Part shown: piece after piece, positions 54,330 to 64,000 of the stretch | Layout of the letters: each line of letters begins with the position of its first letter | How positions within the stretch are numbered: the first letter of the stretch is position 1 | Translations under genes and position numbers: made by a program | From: Melastoma dodecandrum | Lineage: Eukaryota > Streptophyta > Magnoliopsida > Myrtales > Melastomataceae | Reading direction: 5' to 3' | NCBI GenBank assembly: GCA_029817715.1 | Contig: JARUPY010000394.1 | Span: 186,001-250,000, forward strand | DNA: 64,000 bases | Notes under the pieces: generated by a model | The model's database searches: none | What the model saw: the letters and a program-made list of their open reading frames with translations, nothing else | What the model was told of the DNA's origin: nothing

Positions 54330-55330
54330 TGAAAGGATGTATTAATTCTTGAATCAATATTTTCTCTATAAAAACAAGTTACATGAGCTCACTTGATTTA
54401 ACCATGTGTCGGTGTTGTAAGTACATGAGCACCCTACTCAGACAACGACAGATGCGGGCGATAGGGTAGCAAAACTCCGAGCAATCTTGGAGCAACCTTC
54501 TTTGTCAAAACAATGAAATACATGAAAGGAAGCATTTGTCCTTTGACTAATACTTTATTTAACAAGTCCATGTGCTCACTTATTTTGCCCTGCAATTGTC
54601 TCATAGGTACATGAACATTCTAGGTAAAACGTTTCGAACGAAGGTTTTGAAACAACCTTTATTATCAAAACAATGTCAACACGAATAAGAGTATAACAAC
54701 ATCCAAACACGGCAGCCAAAGCCTCGAAACAATTTCTAGGCAAAGCTCCTAAAGAACCTTCATTGTCAAAACAACGACACACTTGAAAGGGAGTATTCTT
54801 TCCTTAGTCAATACTTCCCTATTTTCAAAAATAAGTTATATAAGCTTATTTATTTTGCCCTTCGGCTTGTCACATTGGTACATAAACTTCCAGGCAGGCG
54901 AAGAAGGCAAGTGCGGCATGGTGGAAAAGTATCGAGCCAAAGCATCGAAATAGCCTTCGTTGTTAAAATAACGACACACATGAGGGAGTATTAGTTCCCA
55001 AATCAATACTTTCTCTACAAAGAGCAAGTCCTATTTGATACAACCAGCCTTACACAATAGATAAATGTTATCAATCTTTCGATCGGACGAAGACGCCTTA
55101 ATAAAGCAACATGAAAGGCAATATTAATCCAATTTTTAATATTTTTTTACAGAACAAGTTACACGAGCTCACTTGTTTCCCGTTATAGGTACATGAACAC
55201 CCTGCATTATGAACAAATGCGTGAGCAGTCGAGTGGAAAATTTCAAACCAAATCTTTGGGATTGCCTTTGTTATCACTATGGTTCATCACATGAAAGGGA
55301 GTTTTCAATTACATTATTCCCTACAAATTT
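54330..55330 (+). repeat. Degenerate tandem repeat, about 130-265 bp units, ~6 copies
   Basis: Each unit has 'acatgaaagggagtatt', 'tcaatactttctct', 'aacaagttacatgagctcac', 'ggtacatgaacacc' and 'cgaaacaaccttc-ttgtcaa'. Unit starts near 54,330, 54,518, 54,783, 54,978, 55,109 and 55,287. Likely the repetitive leader of a Tat-lineage element. Confidence 0.7.
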
Positions 55331-56600
55331 CTTATCAATTCCCACCTAAAGTCATGCTTCTCATTTCCCCAAGTTGGAGCCGATAACATGAGCGTACTTT
55401 ATTTTTCAGCATTAGTTGAATTTACAAGCACATTCTTCCCTAGTGATAGTCGAGATGAATATCCCTATCTCTTCTCTCCAGAGGACACAAGGGAGAGTCG
55501 AAGTTCAAGGACTAACATCGTTCATCTCTATTTTCAAATTGTGTTGGTACATGAACATCCACATAGTCTGGTACAAACTCCTAGACAATGACGGAGTAAT
55601 TTCAAGCCCAACATCAAAGAAAATGACCTGGGACACAAATGTACAAGCACTTCCCCGGAATTCACACAAGACCACTACCTCACGCACGATGTCTCTAAAC
55701 ACGTTTGTATACCCAAAGGTATTTATTTCTTAAGCATTCATGTGCTAATTTGAATGTAATCTACAATAACTTTTACATTACAAAATGCTTCTGGGCGAGA
55801 AACAGAGCAGGCAAACCCACTCTTAAACACCTACTCCAAAGATATAGAGTAAAAACTATGACAGATCTTTTTACACAGAAGTTCGAACAGACAAAAGAAT
55901 CCTTTAACAAAAGATGCTCAGGTTGGGATGAAACCAAGCGTTCATTCTCTACCCCAAAACGCAGAACATTGACCATTGCAAGCCCTTCCGAGCCAAAGTC
56001 GAAGTTTCCACATACACTTCCCTACGAGTCTAAAATCGCCTCACACTAAGGTAAATGGAGATCATAAAATGCGAAACTAAAAGCGATAGACTAAGAGGTG
56101 ACAATTCCTCAAGGTTCAAGTGAAGATGCACCATCAATAAGCATTCATGCCGGTTGAGACTCTCTCAAGAATAAGGTTTCTTTAAACAATTTTGCAAGAA
56201 ATGTAAAACCTCAAGGAGTTCGAAGCATCTCCAACAAAATCAAAAGAAAAGAAGATAGGGCAAATCCCTTTAGTTCAACAAAAAAAAAAGCAAACTTGGC
56301 GCACAAGCCAATGTCTTCAAAAGCAAAGCGCGAAACAAAACTAAAAGGGTAAAGAAAAGCACCAGTGTCGGCATAAACGGTCGCAAGAGCAAAAGTGTTG
56401 TTTCTAAACAATGTGAAAAGAAAGTGTTTCCCAAAGTGGATCACCGCCGGTCATCAAAGGATCTGCCGTCAATCCCCAACAGAATTCTCTCACTGGTTTG
56501 ATGTCTCAAGGGTAGAGAATTTGCTTGAATGGTGAAACATCTGGCCCTGAAACTTTCGATGACGTCCCTACACTCGTTTATCAAATTAACAAATGTGAAG
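55331..56600 (+). pseudogene. Putative gag-side region of the Tat-like element
   Basis: Broken plus-strand pieces upstream of the protease. Composition is Lys/Gln/Ser-rich, as at a gag-PR junction, but no capsid or zinc-knuckle motif was recognised. Assigned by position only. Confidence 0.3.
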
Positions 56601-56689
56601 TCTTAGTATAAAATGCATCAAGAATGGAGCAAGAAGATGTTGAAATAATCCCATTTTATGGTAAAGATCGTCTTGTAGGCCATAAATAG

Positions 56690-57250
56690 TGCAATCGGCC
56701 ACTATTTGTATCGGAGTATGCTTGTGATGCAGAGATTAATCGCATCTTTATTGACCCTGTTTCGGCGGTTAACATCTTATCATTAAATCCCCGTAAAGAG
56801 ATTAGGTTAGGAGAAGTAGCCAGTTAATAATACAAGGATTCAATCAGGGAGGAGAATGAGCTATTGGAAAGGTCTGCCTCACCTTCACCATAGGAGATAT
56901 GGAAGTTGAAGTGACGTTTTACGTCATCGATTCCAATACAACCTATAATATTCTGTTGGGTCGACCGTGGCTGCATGAATATGGAATTGTTTCATCCACA
57001 CTCAATCAATGTTTTTTATTTGTGTAGGACGGAGTAGCCCATACAATATGGGCAGATCAAAAGCCTTTTACAGAAGCAAAATCGTACTTTGTTGATCCCA
57101 AGTTTAACTTTAAAGGGTACGTCGGCATTGAAGAAAATGTTCCAAAACTTACACCGATAGTGAGTAATATCCAAAATAGATGTTTCACCCATTTAACAAG
57201 GATGGCTTCAGATTGTCCTATACCTGAAGATATGAGGGTGGAATGACAAA
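56690..57250 (+). pseudogene. Tat-lineage gypsy aspartic protease remnant
   Basis: In broken frames: 'INRIFIDPVSAVNILSL' (active-site region, with V-S-A where an S-S-A/D-S-G type turn is usual), 'EVEVTFYVIDSNTTYNILLG', 'RPWLHEYGIVSSTLNQCF' and 'WADQKPFTEAKSYFV'. These are typical Tat/Retand-style protease segments. Stop codons and frame changes are present. Confidence 0.7.
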
Positions 57251-58345
57251 ACGAAATCGAAAATACCGATTTTAAGCTATTTTCCGAGATCCTATCGAAT
57301 GAAGCGTCAAACAATTATCAAAGTATCCACCATCGAAGTATTGAGAATGAGCACGAAGACATGTATATCTATAGATAGTAATCGGGAGCCATCACATGGC
57401 GATAATCAAAATGATGCATTTTCTGAAGTTGATGAAGAGAATTATCTAAAAGAGGACAATGAAGAAGAAGCTGCAGAAGTATTCGAAGACGGAAAGAAGT
57501 CTACCATTGACGAATTGAAGGAAGTCGATGTTGGAGAAGAAGGGGGCCCTCGCTCAACATTCCTTAGCACAAGTTTAACACCTTAAGAAGATGAGTTATA
57601 TGTCTAACTACTGAAAGTATTCAAAGATGTCTTCGCATGAAGTTACAAAGAAATGTCCAGCGTTGACCCGAAGATAGTGGTTCATAGGTTAACAGTGAAG
57701 TATGGGCTTCGTCTAATAAAACAAGCTCAACGACGTTTCCATCCATAGTTGATCCCATTGATAGAAGCTAAAGTTAACAAGCTCATCGAAGTCGGATTTA
57801 TTTGAAAGGTAAAGTATCGAACATGGATTGTGAATATTGTGCCTGTTAGGAGAAAAAAAGATATACTTCAGGTTTGCGTTTGATTTTTGCAACATCACCA
57901 ATGTATGTCCCAAGGATTATTTTCCTCTTTCGTTCATTGACATAATGGAAGACACTACCACTAGCTATGAAGCCCTTAGTTTTATGGACAGATAATCGAG
58001 AAATAACCAAATTTGATGGACCCTTTGGATTGAATATGCGAGAACAACTTATCAACGATCTATGCACCGGATATTCTCCACAAGAACGTAGTGTTACATG
58101 GATGATCTAGTTATCAAATTCAGAATTAAGCGCGATCATATTTATGACCTAAGAAAAGTGTTTGACAAACTGTACAAATATCAACTGAAAATGACCTCGT
58201 TGAATTGTGCATTTAGAGTCACTTCGAGAAGATCCCTGGGATTTATTGTTCGACATCGAGGCATTGAAGTCGACCAGTCAAAGATAGATGCGATTATGAA
58301 GATGCCTTCAAGGGAAACTTGCTTATAATCGAAGATCTATATCAA
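57251..58345 (+). pseudogene. Tat-lineage linker and reverse transcriptase remnant
   Basis: The acidic linker (open 57,299-57,586, with 'STIDELKEVDVGEEGGPRST') leads to 'LLKVFKDVFA', 'SSVDPKIVVHRLTVK', 'KQAQRRFHP', 'IEAKVNKLIEVGFI' and 'WIVNIVPVRRKKD', the usual Tat RT entry. The palm is decayed. 'MDDLVIKF' at 58,098 keeps the catalytic M-D-D as in Y-[VI]-D-D-[ML], and 'FIVRHRGIEVDQSKIDAIMK' follows. Stops throughout. Confidence 0.75.
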
Positions 58346-59203
58346 ATCTTGTGGGACAATGCCATCCGTTCCAACGACTAATAAAGAAAGATAGTTCTTT
58401 TGAGTGGGATGAAGTATGCAACAATTTGTTCAACAACATAAAGTCTTACTTATCGAAGTCGCCGTTCTTAAGTGCACCAATCCAAGGAAGGTCGCTCATA
58501 TTATACAGAGCAATACAAGAAGCTTTATTAGGAGTCATGTTAGCCCAAGAGAACCATGATGGAAAGGAGAACGCTTTATACTACCTGAGCAGGACCTTAA
58601 CTGGTGAGGAGCTGAAGTATTCTCCAATTGAGAAGACATTCGTCACACTAATATTTGCTATACAAAAATTGCGACACTACTTACAAGCACAATCTATTCA
58701 TCTCATATCATGAGAAAATCCTCTTAGGTATATCACGTCAAAGCCGGTCTTGTCTGATCGTTTAGTGAAATGGGCACTCATGCTCTAAGAGTTCAAGATT
58801 TTATATGTTTATCAAAAGGCGGTGAAAAGGCAAGCCTTAGTTGATTTCTTAGTAGACCAACCTATATCATATGACTGAAAGAGAAATATTGGTGGAGGCC
58901 CCCCTCCGTTTGAAGATGTTCTTTGACGGATCAACTATTCAAAGAGGCTTCATCACATTGGAGGGAGATGTCATCCCTTATGCATACACCCTTACACTAT
59001 TATGCTCGAATCATATGGCCGAGTATCAAGCCCTCGTATTACAATTAGATATGTCCATGAACATCAAGATACATAGTTTGAGAGTATATAGAGACTCCAA
59101 ACTCGTGATCAACAAAATTATGTTCACATATGAAGTACACAAGTCAGGGCTTTTGTCGTATCATGATTATGCCCCGAAACTCACTGGGCGGTACTCTCCA
59201 TAA
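58346..59203 (+). pseudogene. RNase H and second (dual) RNase H of the Tat-lineage element
   Basis: The first RNase H is 58,351-58,713 ('FEWDEVCNNLFNNIKSYLSK', 'RSLILYRAIQEALLGVMLAQ', 'YYLSRTLTGEELKYSPIEKT'). A second, RVT_3-like RNase H follows (58,871-59,203) with 'LKMFFDGSTIQRG', 'NHMAEYQALVLQLDM' and 'LRVYRDSKLVINKI'. D, E and D catalytic residues are visible. Two RNase H domains in tandem are diagnostic of the Tat lineage. Integrase should come next but is absent. Confidence 0.8.
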
Positions 59204-59209
59204 ATCACA

Positions 59210-59880
59210 TCCCGATCCTTCAAGCCTCATCAACCTTTAATATAACCTTCTTGAGAGTGTCTTCCCGATCCGCCTTAGTCTCAATGCAATTAGATAATTG
59301 TCTTTAGAGCTCTTCAATTTGAGTTCCATTGTCAGCAAGCTGGCCTTCTAAGTCAGTTTTCCACGATGATAGCTTTCTCTTCAAATTTGGCTTCAACGAG
59401 ACAACTTCAGACCAACGCAACATCTTTGCCATGATTTGCGGCGATCAGCACTCCCTTAATAGCAGTCGCCAAATCCAAGTATCGCATGTAGCTCCTTGTA
59501 TACTTCCTGACCAAGGAGTGAATGAGAGTCAAATCTAAATGCTGACACTTACTAATGAGATTGATAAGTTGATAGCATTCTTAATCTCATCGGCAACAAC
59601 ATGACTTCTACTAAAAGGCATCCTCAAAATCTTCTCCTTGATATTATCTCAAATATTAGTCACAAACCCCTAATAGGCTCGAGAAGCTATAAAGTTGAGG
59701 CAAAAGGACGAGACGATTGATGCAATTTAGGTAGGATCAACAAAATGAGAAGGATCTTTGTTTCCCTGAGGACGGATCACGTCCTTCATGACATGCTTAT
59801 CCTTGTGGAGTGAATTCAAAAGCTCCTGACCAAGAGGGCTCAATATTAGAAGGGTCACCACTATCACCCATTAAATAAAC
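59210..59880 (-). pseudogene. Antisense coiled-coil remnant downstream of the Tat pol
   Basis: Minus-strand pieces start at 'MGDSGDPSNIEP' (59,868) and end with 'DLEGQLADNGTQIEEL' and 'ADREDTLKKVILKVDEA', which read as coiled coil. Several frame changes. Possibly the C-terminal part or a neighbour of the plant-mobile-domain-like ORF on the same strand. Confidence 0.4.
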
Positions 59881-59989
59881 CAACTCATTCACAAGCTACA
59901 ATAGCAAGCAAAGTCTAGATAAGACACACAGATAATTTCAGAGATCGTTCCTGATATGAGGTGATCACCAACTCATTTATAGCGAGGAT

Positions 59990-61383
59990 ACGTTTTCTGG
60001 CACGCCTCAAACTACATCAAGGTCCCCAGATACACACCTCGAACATCTCTATCTCTTGAAATGTCAAAGAAAGCAAGCTATGCTCGTCAAAGATGTAAAT
60101 CAAAGCAAATAAAAGGGAAATGTTAATGCATTTATATACTTGGTGGTACTGGCATTTTCTTGTAGACCTGTGGGCTACCTTCTCGCGAATATCATCATCT
60201 TTACGTTGGAGATGATGTACCCCAGCAATCAACGGCTCTATCCCTCACTTGAGATTACTGTCATGTTTCATTTGCCACCATTTAGAGTATTTCTCCATAC
60301 AATTTGTGCCCATTTCAATATGAGTAATAGGAACAATAGGTACATACAATCGAGAATTAGTCTTGTTTTGCATTGAGATACGCCATAATGTGCGCCCTTC
60401 ATCTTAAAAAAAAGATCATATGTCATGCTTCAATGTATACATAATATCCTGACAAAACCCAAGTTGTCGGTCGAAGTGTGAGGGATTATAAGGCTCTACA
60501 TAAAAGAGTTGTCGCACCTTAATATTCGATAACATGGTCGAACACTCGTGAAAAAGTGCAACAAGTTTGCATCTCTGTAAGAAGAATCCTCAATCCAAAG
60601 ATTGCCCTTCCTGTGGAAGAAATTGTGACCAATATGCATTCCCTCCATCATGAATATTTTCTCGAATCACACGAACACTGAAATAATGCCCTTCACCTTT
60701 GTCAAATAATTGATCATTTGAGGGCCAACAACGTCGTTCAGAACCGAAAAGTGGGATGGGAAGTAGAATGATAACCATCTATATACCTAATCCACTAGAA
60801 AGCATACTTTAGGAGCCCCATCAGAAATGGAATTACAAATCTCATTCAATAATTGATATATGATAGCCATGGCATGTAATGCGAGGTTGAACCATTTTCA
60901 TGCTGCCATCAAGCTTGCTACCTTGAATGTTTCTGGATGAATATATGCTTCATTTCGCGGAAATACAAATACACATAATCAACAGGTGATGAAGGCAGAT
61001 AAATAAGTTCGTCAACACATCCCTTTAGTAATGCCTAAATCATCAAATGCTCAAGTTTCTTTGTGGCTCCAGAGAGACGTATCATCTATTGGTCCTGTAT
61101 GATTATGAGATTTCTTTGGATAAGTTGATTTCTTTGGAATAAGCTTGGGAGGCTTATTATATTTTTCATCTCCCTTGAACCAGAATTCGATACAAGACGA
61201 GATGGGAACAATCTTTTTACTCACGTTGTCCTTATTATTCTGCTTACTTCGGCCATCCTCAATGTTTTGCTCCAGAAGACGAGAAAATACTGCAAATAGA
61301 TATGTGCAGCTCTTCCGAAGGTTTCTTCTTCGGGAATTCAAGTCGATAAGTTCTTTCAAGCAGGGGATTGTCTCTTGATACAT
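59990..61383 (-). pseudogene. Antisense plant-mobile-domain-like (PMD) remnant
   Basis: Minus-strand open pieces 61,051-61,383, 60,590-60,778 and 60,017-60,232. 'NIKVRQLFYVEPYNPSHFDR' followed by 'QLGFCQDI' resembles the Y-x-P-x-R-V-x-R-Q-F-G-x-x-Q signature of the plant mobile domain / MAIN-like family. Retand-type Tat elements are known to carry an antisense ORF of this family after pol, which fits this position. Frames are broken many times. Confidence 0.55.
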
Positions 61384-62892
61384 TCTACCTTTAATAGAAA
61401 GCCCACCAAGCTTATGGAGATCCCAAACAGAAATAAAAAAGGCTCAACGCCATGTTTCAAGGATGTTAAACTCCGAGCATCAAGCTTCACAGAAAACCCG
61501 CATGATTGTTAGTTCATAATTTGCACTTCCTTCTTTTATACGGAGCGAGATTAGATAATATTGCATTCTCACCATTAAAACAACAATATAATAATTACGG
61601 GGACATTCGACATCTCTTAGACATCTTTTTGACGTCAAATATGGCACAAGAAATTTTTGGTCCGTGGTTGCAATATCTTGTACAATGTGGACTTCTTACA
61701 CATATCCTGGTTTATTGCCTGTATACTTACAATAAAAAGCAGATATTTTGAGACCGAGCAAATATTTTGTAATAGGCCTAATTTCTTCCCAAGCTTGACC
61801 AATATTCCAAAGCGGCGGCCGTGGAAAGAAAATATTCTCACAAGATGCTTACTTCATCTCATTCCTATTGGAGGAACCGTACATACATTATAAAAAAAAG
61901 TACTAGCGTATATATATGTTTATATGTCTAGACATCTACATGGATTCAAAGTAACCAATACATGGGCATAGATATACATCAAACATGTCGAAGCGAGCAC
62001 GGGTTAAATGGGAGAAGCGAGGAGAGGCGATCGTTGAGAAAGAGGTATGGGGAGAACATTGTAAAGAAGAACAAAACCGCCCCAAAATCATGGACCGACT
62101 GTTCAAGTGGGGTGATGACATAATCCCGGAAAAGGGTCTATAAAGAGTTGAGTTGGAGAGTCTATGGGGAGGGTTTGACCATTATCGTCAGTGTGCCGAG
62201 GTGGAAATTAAGAACGTCGAAGACTTTAATCGTGAGGCACGAAAAGTTGCAGACGAAATGTACGAATGTGATCTATGTCAAGGGGACCGTGACGGGAAGC
62301 TGGACGAAAAACTCGAAATGTATCTGTTATAGTTTTACTATACAAAAAATTCGAGATATATGTGCATTATTTTTACATTCATAAGCGATGTCTGTAGGAC
62401 AATCAAATAATAAAATTTATGATATTATCAATAGTCAAGCATCGTCTTGTTGTTTACGGTGGGTAACGTAGTTGATTTTTTTAATGCTTTATATTCTGAT
62501 CGTCTCGAATTTGTAAATACGGCAACGGGTTTGAATATTCTAGGAAAAGTGTTGAACAAACTATAAGGCGCCTCGTCATACTAACATGATGCTCAGCGAC
62601 GAGGAGAAAGAAATCTCCCTCAATATCGCATAGTTCGCGAGCCATGACGAGGCGAATGCACTATTGGGAAGCTACTGGTCTCATCCAATAAACGAGCACG
62701 ATTACATTGATTAAGAATGCTTTGGTAAGGGTTGACGATTGAACCAGACTATATATGCCCGATTTTATGGAGGATTTTGGAAGATTAAGAAAACAAAGAT
62801 AAGAAGTGAAGGGTGGTTTATAATTTAACCGTTCTATATAGTTTGCATCATGGACTGAGGAATTAAGAAGGCCGTTCTTGTTATCCATAAGC
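61384..62892. other. Region without supported gene
   Basis: No gene recognised. Short ORFs occur on both strands. The 3' LTR of the Tat-like element, if present, would lie here, but no partner LTR was found. A minus-strand His/Ser-rich ORF at 61,936-62,121 has no similarity I know. Confidence 0.4.
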
Positions 62893-63430
62893 TCCGATGG
62901 GAAGCGGCTAACGGTACGTGCACGTGGGACTTACGTAGTTTACTACTTAATACTAAAATTAAGTAGTAAATTTTACTAAAAGTTGACCGTTACTACTCAA
63001 GTCAACGCAAAAGTAGTACAAAAAGTAGTAAATTTTACTACTTATTGGTCTTCTTTTAGTAAAGTCAACGCAAATGTAGTATAAAATGTCGTAAATTTTA
63101 CTACTTTTGGACTGTTCACCGCAGTGCAATTTTACTACTTTTACGCTGACTTTACTAAAACCTCATTTTTTAGTAAAGTCAACGTAGAAGTAGTAAAAAA
63201 AGTAGTAAAATTTACTACTTTTAACTGTACAAATTATGTCAATAAGTAGTAATTTTTTACTACTTTCGTTGTGATTTTTAGTAAAATTATGTTTGAGTTG
63301 GTAAAATTGGTAGTAAATAGGTAGGGTTTGTCGTAAATGTTTACTACTTTAAGCATGTTTTTACTAAAATAAGTAGTAAATTGTCACTACTTTATAGGCG
63401 TTGACTAAGAAATTTTACTACTTTGAACAG
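62893..63430. mobile_element. Repeat related to the 42.3-kb fold-back element (AGTAGTAAA-rich)
   Basis: Begins TCCGATGGGAAGCGGCTAAC then GGTACGTGCACG, matching the fold-back terminus at 42,262/42,593. The following 500 bp contains many AGTAGTAAATTTTACTACTT-type inverted words. Here it is not one simple hairpin but a cluster of small ones. The other terminus was not found in the window. Confidence 0.6.
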
Positions 63431-64000
63431 TGTTTCCGAACCTAACTCCGAACCTAATTATTCTAAATTTTGATGTGAAATGACTTTTTTGCCCCGGTTA
63501 CTAGTATTATTACTACTTTACTGAAACTAGTCCTCCATTTCGTTCGAAGACGTTTTCCTTCCCGCCGCCGATCGTCTTCCTTCCCTCTCCGAACCCATTC
63601 CTTCCGTTTGGTTCGCCGTTGCTGTGGAAGTCGAGGCGGGTCTCCTAGTTTGGACGACAAGGACATCAGGTGGTCGTCCTCTCCCTTTCTCGACCATTTT
63701 CTTCTGCCATTACGGTTTAGGGCTGGAACGGGTAGGATATTAGGTGGTCGCCCGACGCGGTAAGTTGGGTTTTTTTCTGCATTGTGGTTTCGTTATTGGT
63801 TTAGTTGAGTCGGTCGAGTGTTGAAGGTGAGGGTGTGTAGTCGTTTAAGGTTTCGCGACAGATTTGGGTTTCGGTTTTATAGTGGTTAGAGTGGGGCTGG
63901 GTGATGGAGTGGGTGTTCGGTTCGAGTGGGACTGGGTGATGGAGTGGGTGTTCGATTCCGTGGTTTCGTGGGTGTTTTGGTGTGAGTGGCTGATGTACTG
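63431..64000 (+). other. Right edge, possible promoter/5' region of a further gene
   Basis: C-rich then G/T-rich plus-strand sequence with no ORF. A direct repeat, 'ggctgggtgatggagtgggt' / 'gactgggtgatggagtgggt', at about 63,895 and 63,932. Nothing else supported. Confidence 0.3.

Overview
The window is nuclear DNA from a flowering plant, probably a non-grass. The signs are Ty1/copia elements of the SIRE/Maximus lineage, Ty3/gypsy elements of the Athila and Tat lineages, hAT, MULE and CACTA remnants, and a chloroplast-protein gene with AT-rich GT-AG introns. I cannot name the species. About 80-90% of the window is transposon-derived. Only two ordinary host genes can be supported, both between 42.8 and 45.6 kb.

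Layout. 1-2.6 kb: a rotten Ty3/gypsy copy (+) with PBS, gag and RT remnants. 2.6-4.0 kb: a decayed LTR related to the SIRE LTR further right. 4.1-7.2 kb: a minus-strand gypsy fragment, probably Tat-like, with a tRNA-Arg type PBS and a repetitive coding remnant. 7.5-8.3 kb: a MULE transposase fragment. 8,473-41,961: a three-level nest of LTR retrotransposons, all on the minus strand. The outermost is a SIRE/Maximus copia element. It is split by an Athila-type gypsy element (Athila-A, 14,913-36,352, TSD aacat). That element is split in its gag by a second Athila-type element (Athila-B, 24,036-34,850, TSD atagt). LTR divergence by eye agrees with this order: Athila-B is youngest, Athila-A is intermediate and the SIRE copy is oldest. 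42.26-42.59 kb: a 332-bp fold-back element. 42.8-44.8 kb: a four-exon gene of the MRL7/MRL7L thioredoxin-like chloroplast biogenesis family (+). 45.3-45.6 kb: a small His/Gly-rich protein gene (-) with a TATA box. 47.7-48.4 kb: a non-autonomous hAT element with an 8-bp TSD. 48.98 kb: a CACTA-type terminus. 50.7-53.1 kb: a hAT transposase pseudogene. 53.4-59.2 kb: a decayed Tat-lineage gypsy element (+) with two tandem-repeat blocks in its leader. 59.2-61.4 kb: antisense plant-mobile-domain-like remnants. 62.9-63.4 kb: an AT-rich TTTACTA/AGTAGTAAA repeat whose end matches the 42.3-kb fold-back element.

How the pieces relate. Every retrotransposon here is broken by stops or frameshifts, so none is autonomous as read. 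The two Athila elements share a layout: LTR - tRNA-Asp PBS - gag - PR - RT - RH - IN - spacer - accessory ORF2 - internal PPT copy - about 1 kb - 3' PPT - LTR. Most unexpected is a block of GCAGCTGC palindromes in doublets exactly 21 bp apart, with a 62-64 bp period between doublets. It occurs in the Athila-B LTR just upstream of the TATA box. It occurs again in both Athila elements between integrase and ORF2, where TATA-like sequences follow. I read this as a candidate internal promoter or protein-binding module for ORF2; that function is inference. Athila-A landed inside the YVDD catalytic codons of the SIRE reverse transcriptase.
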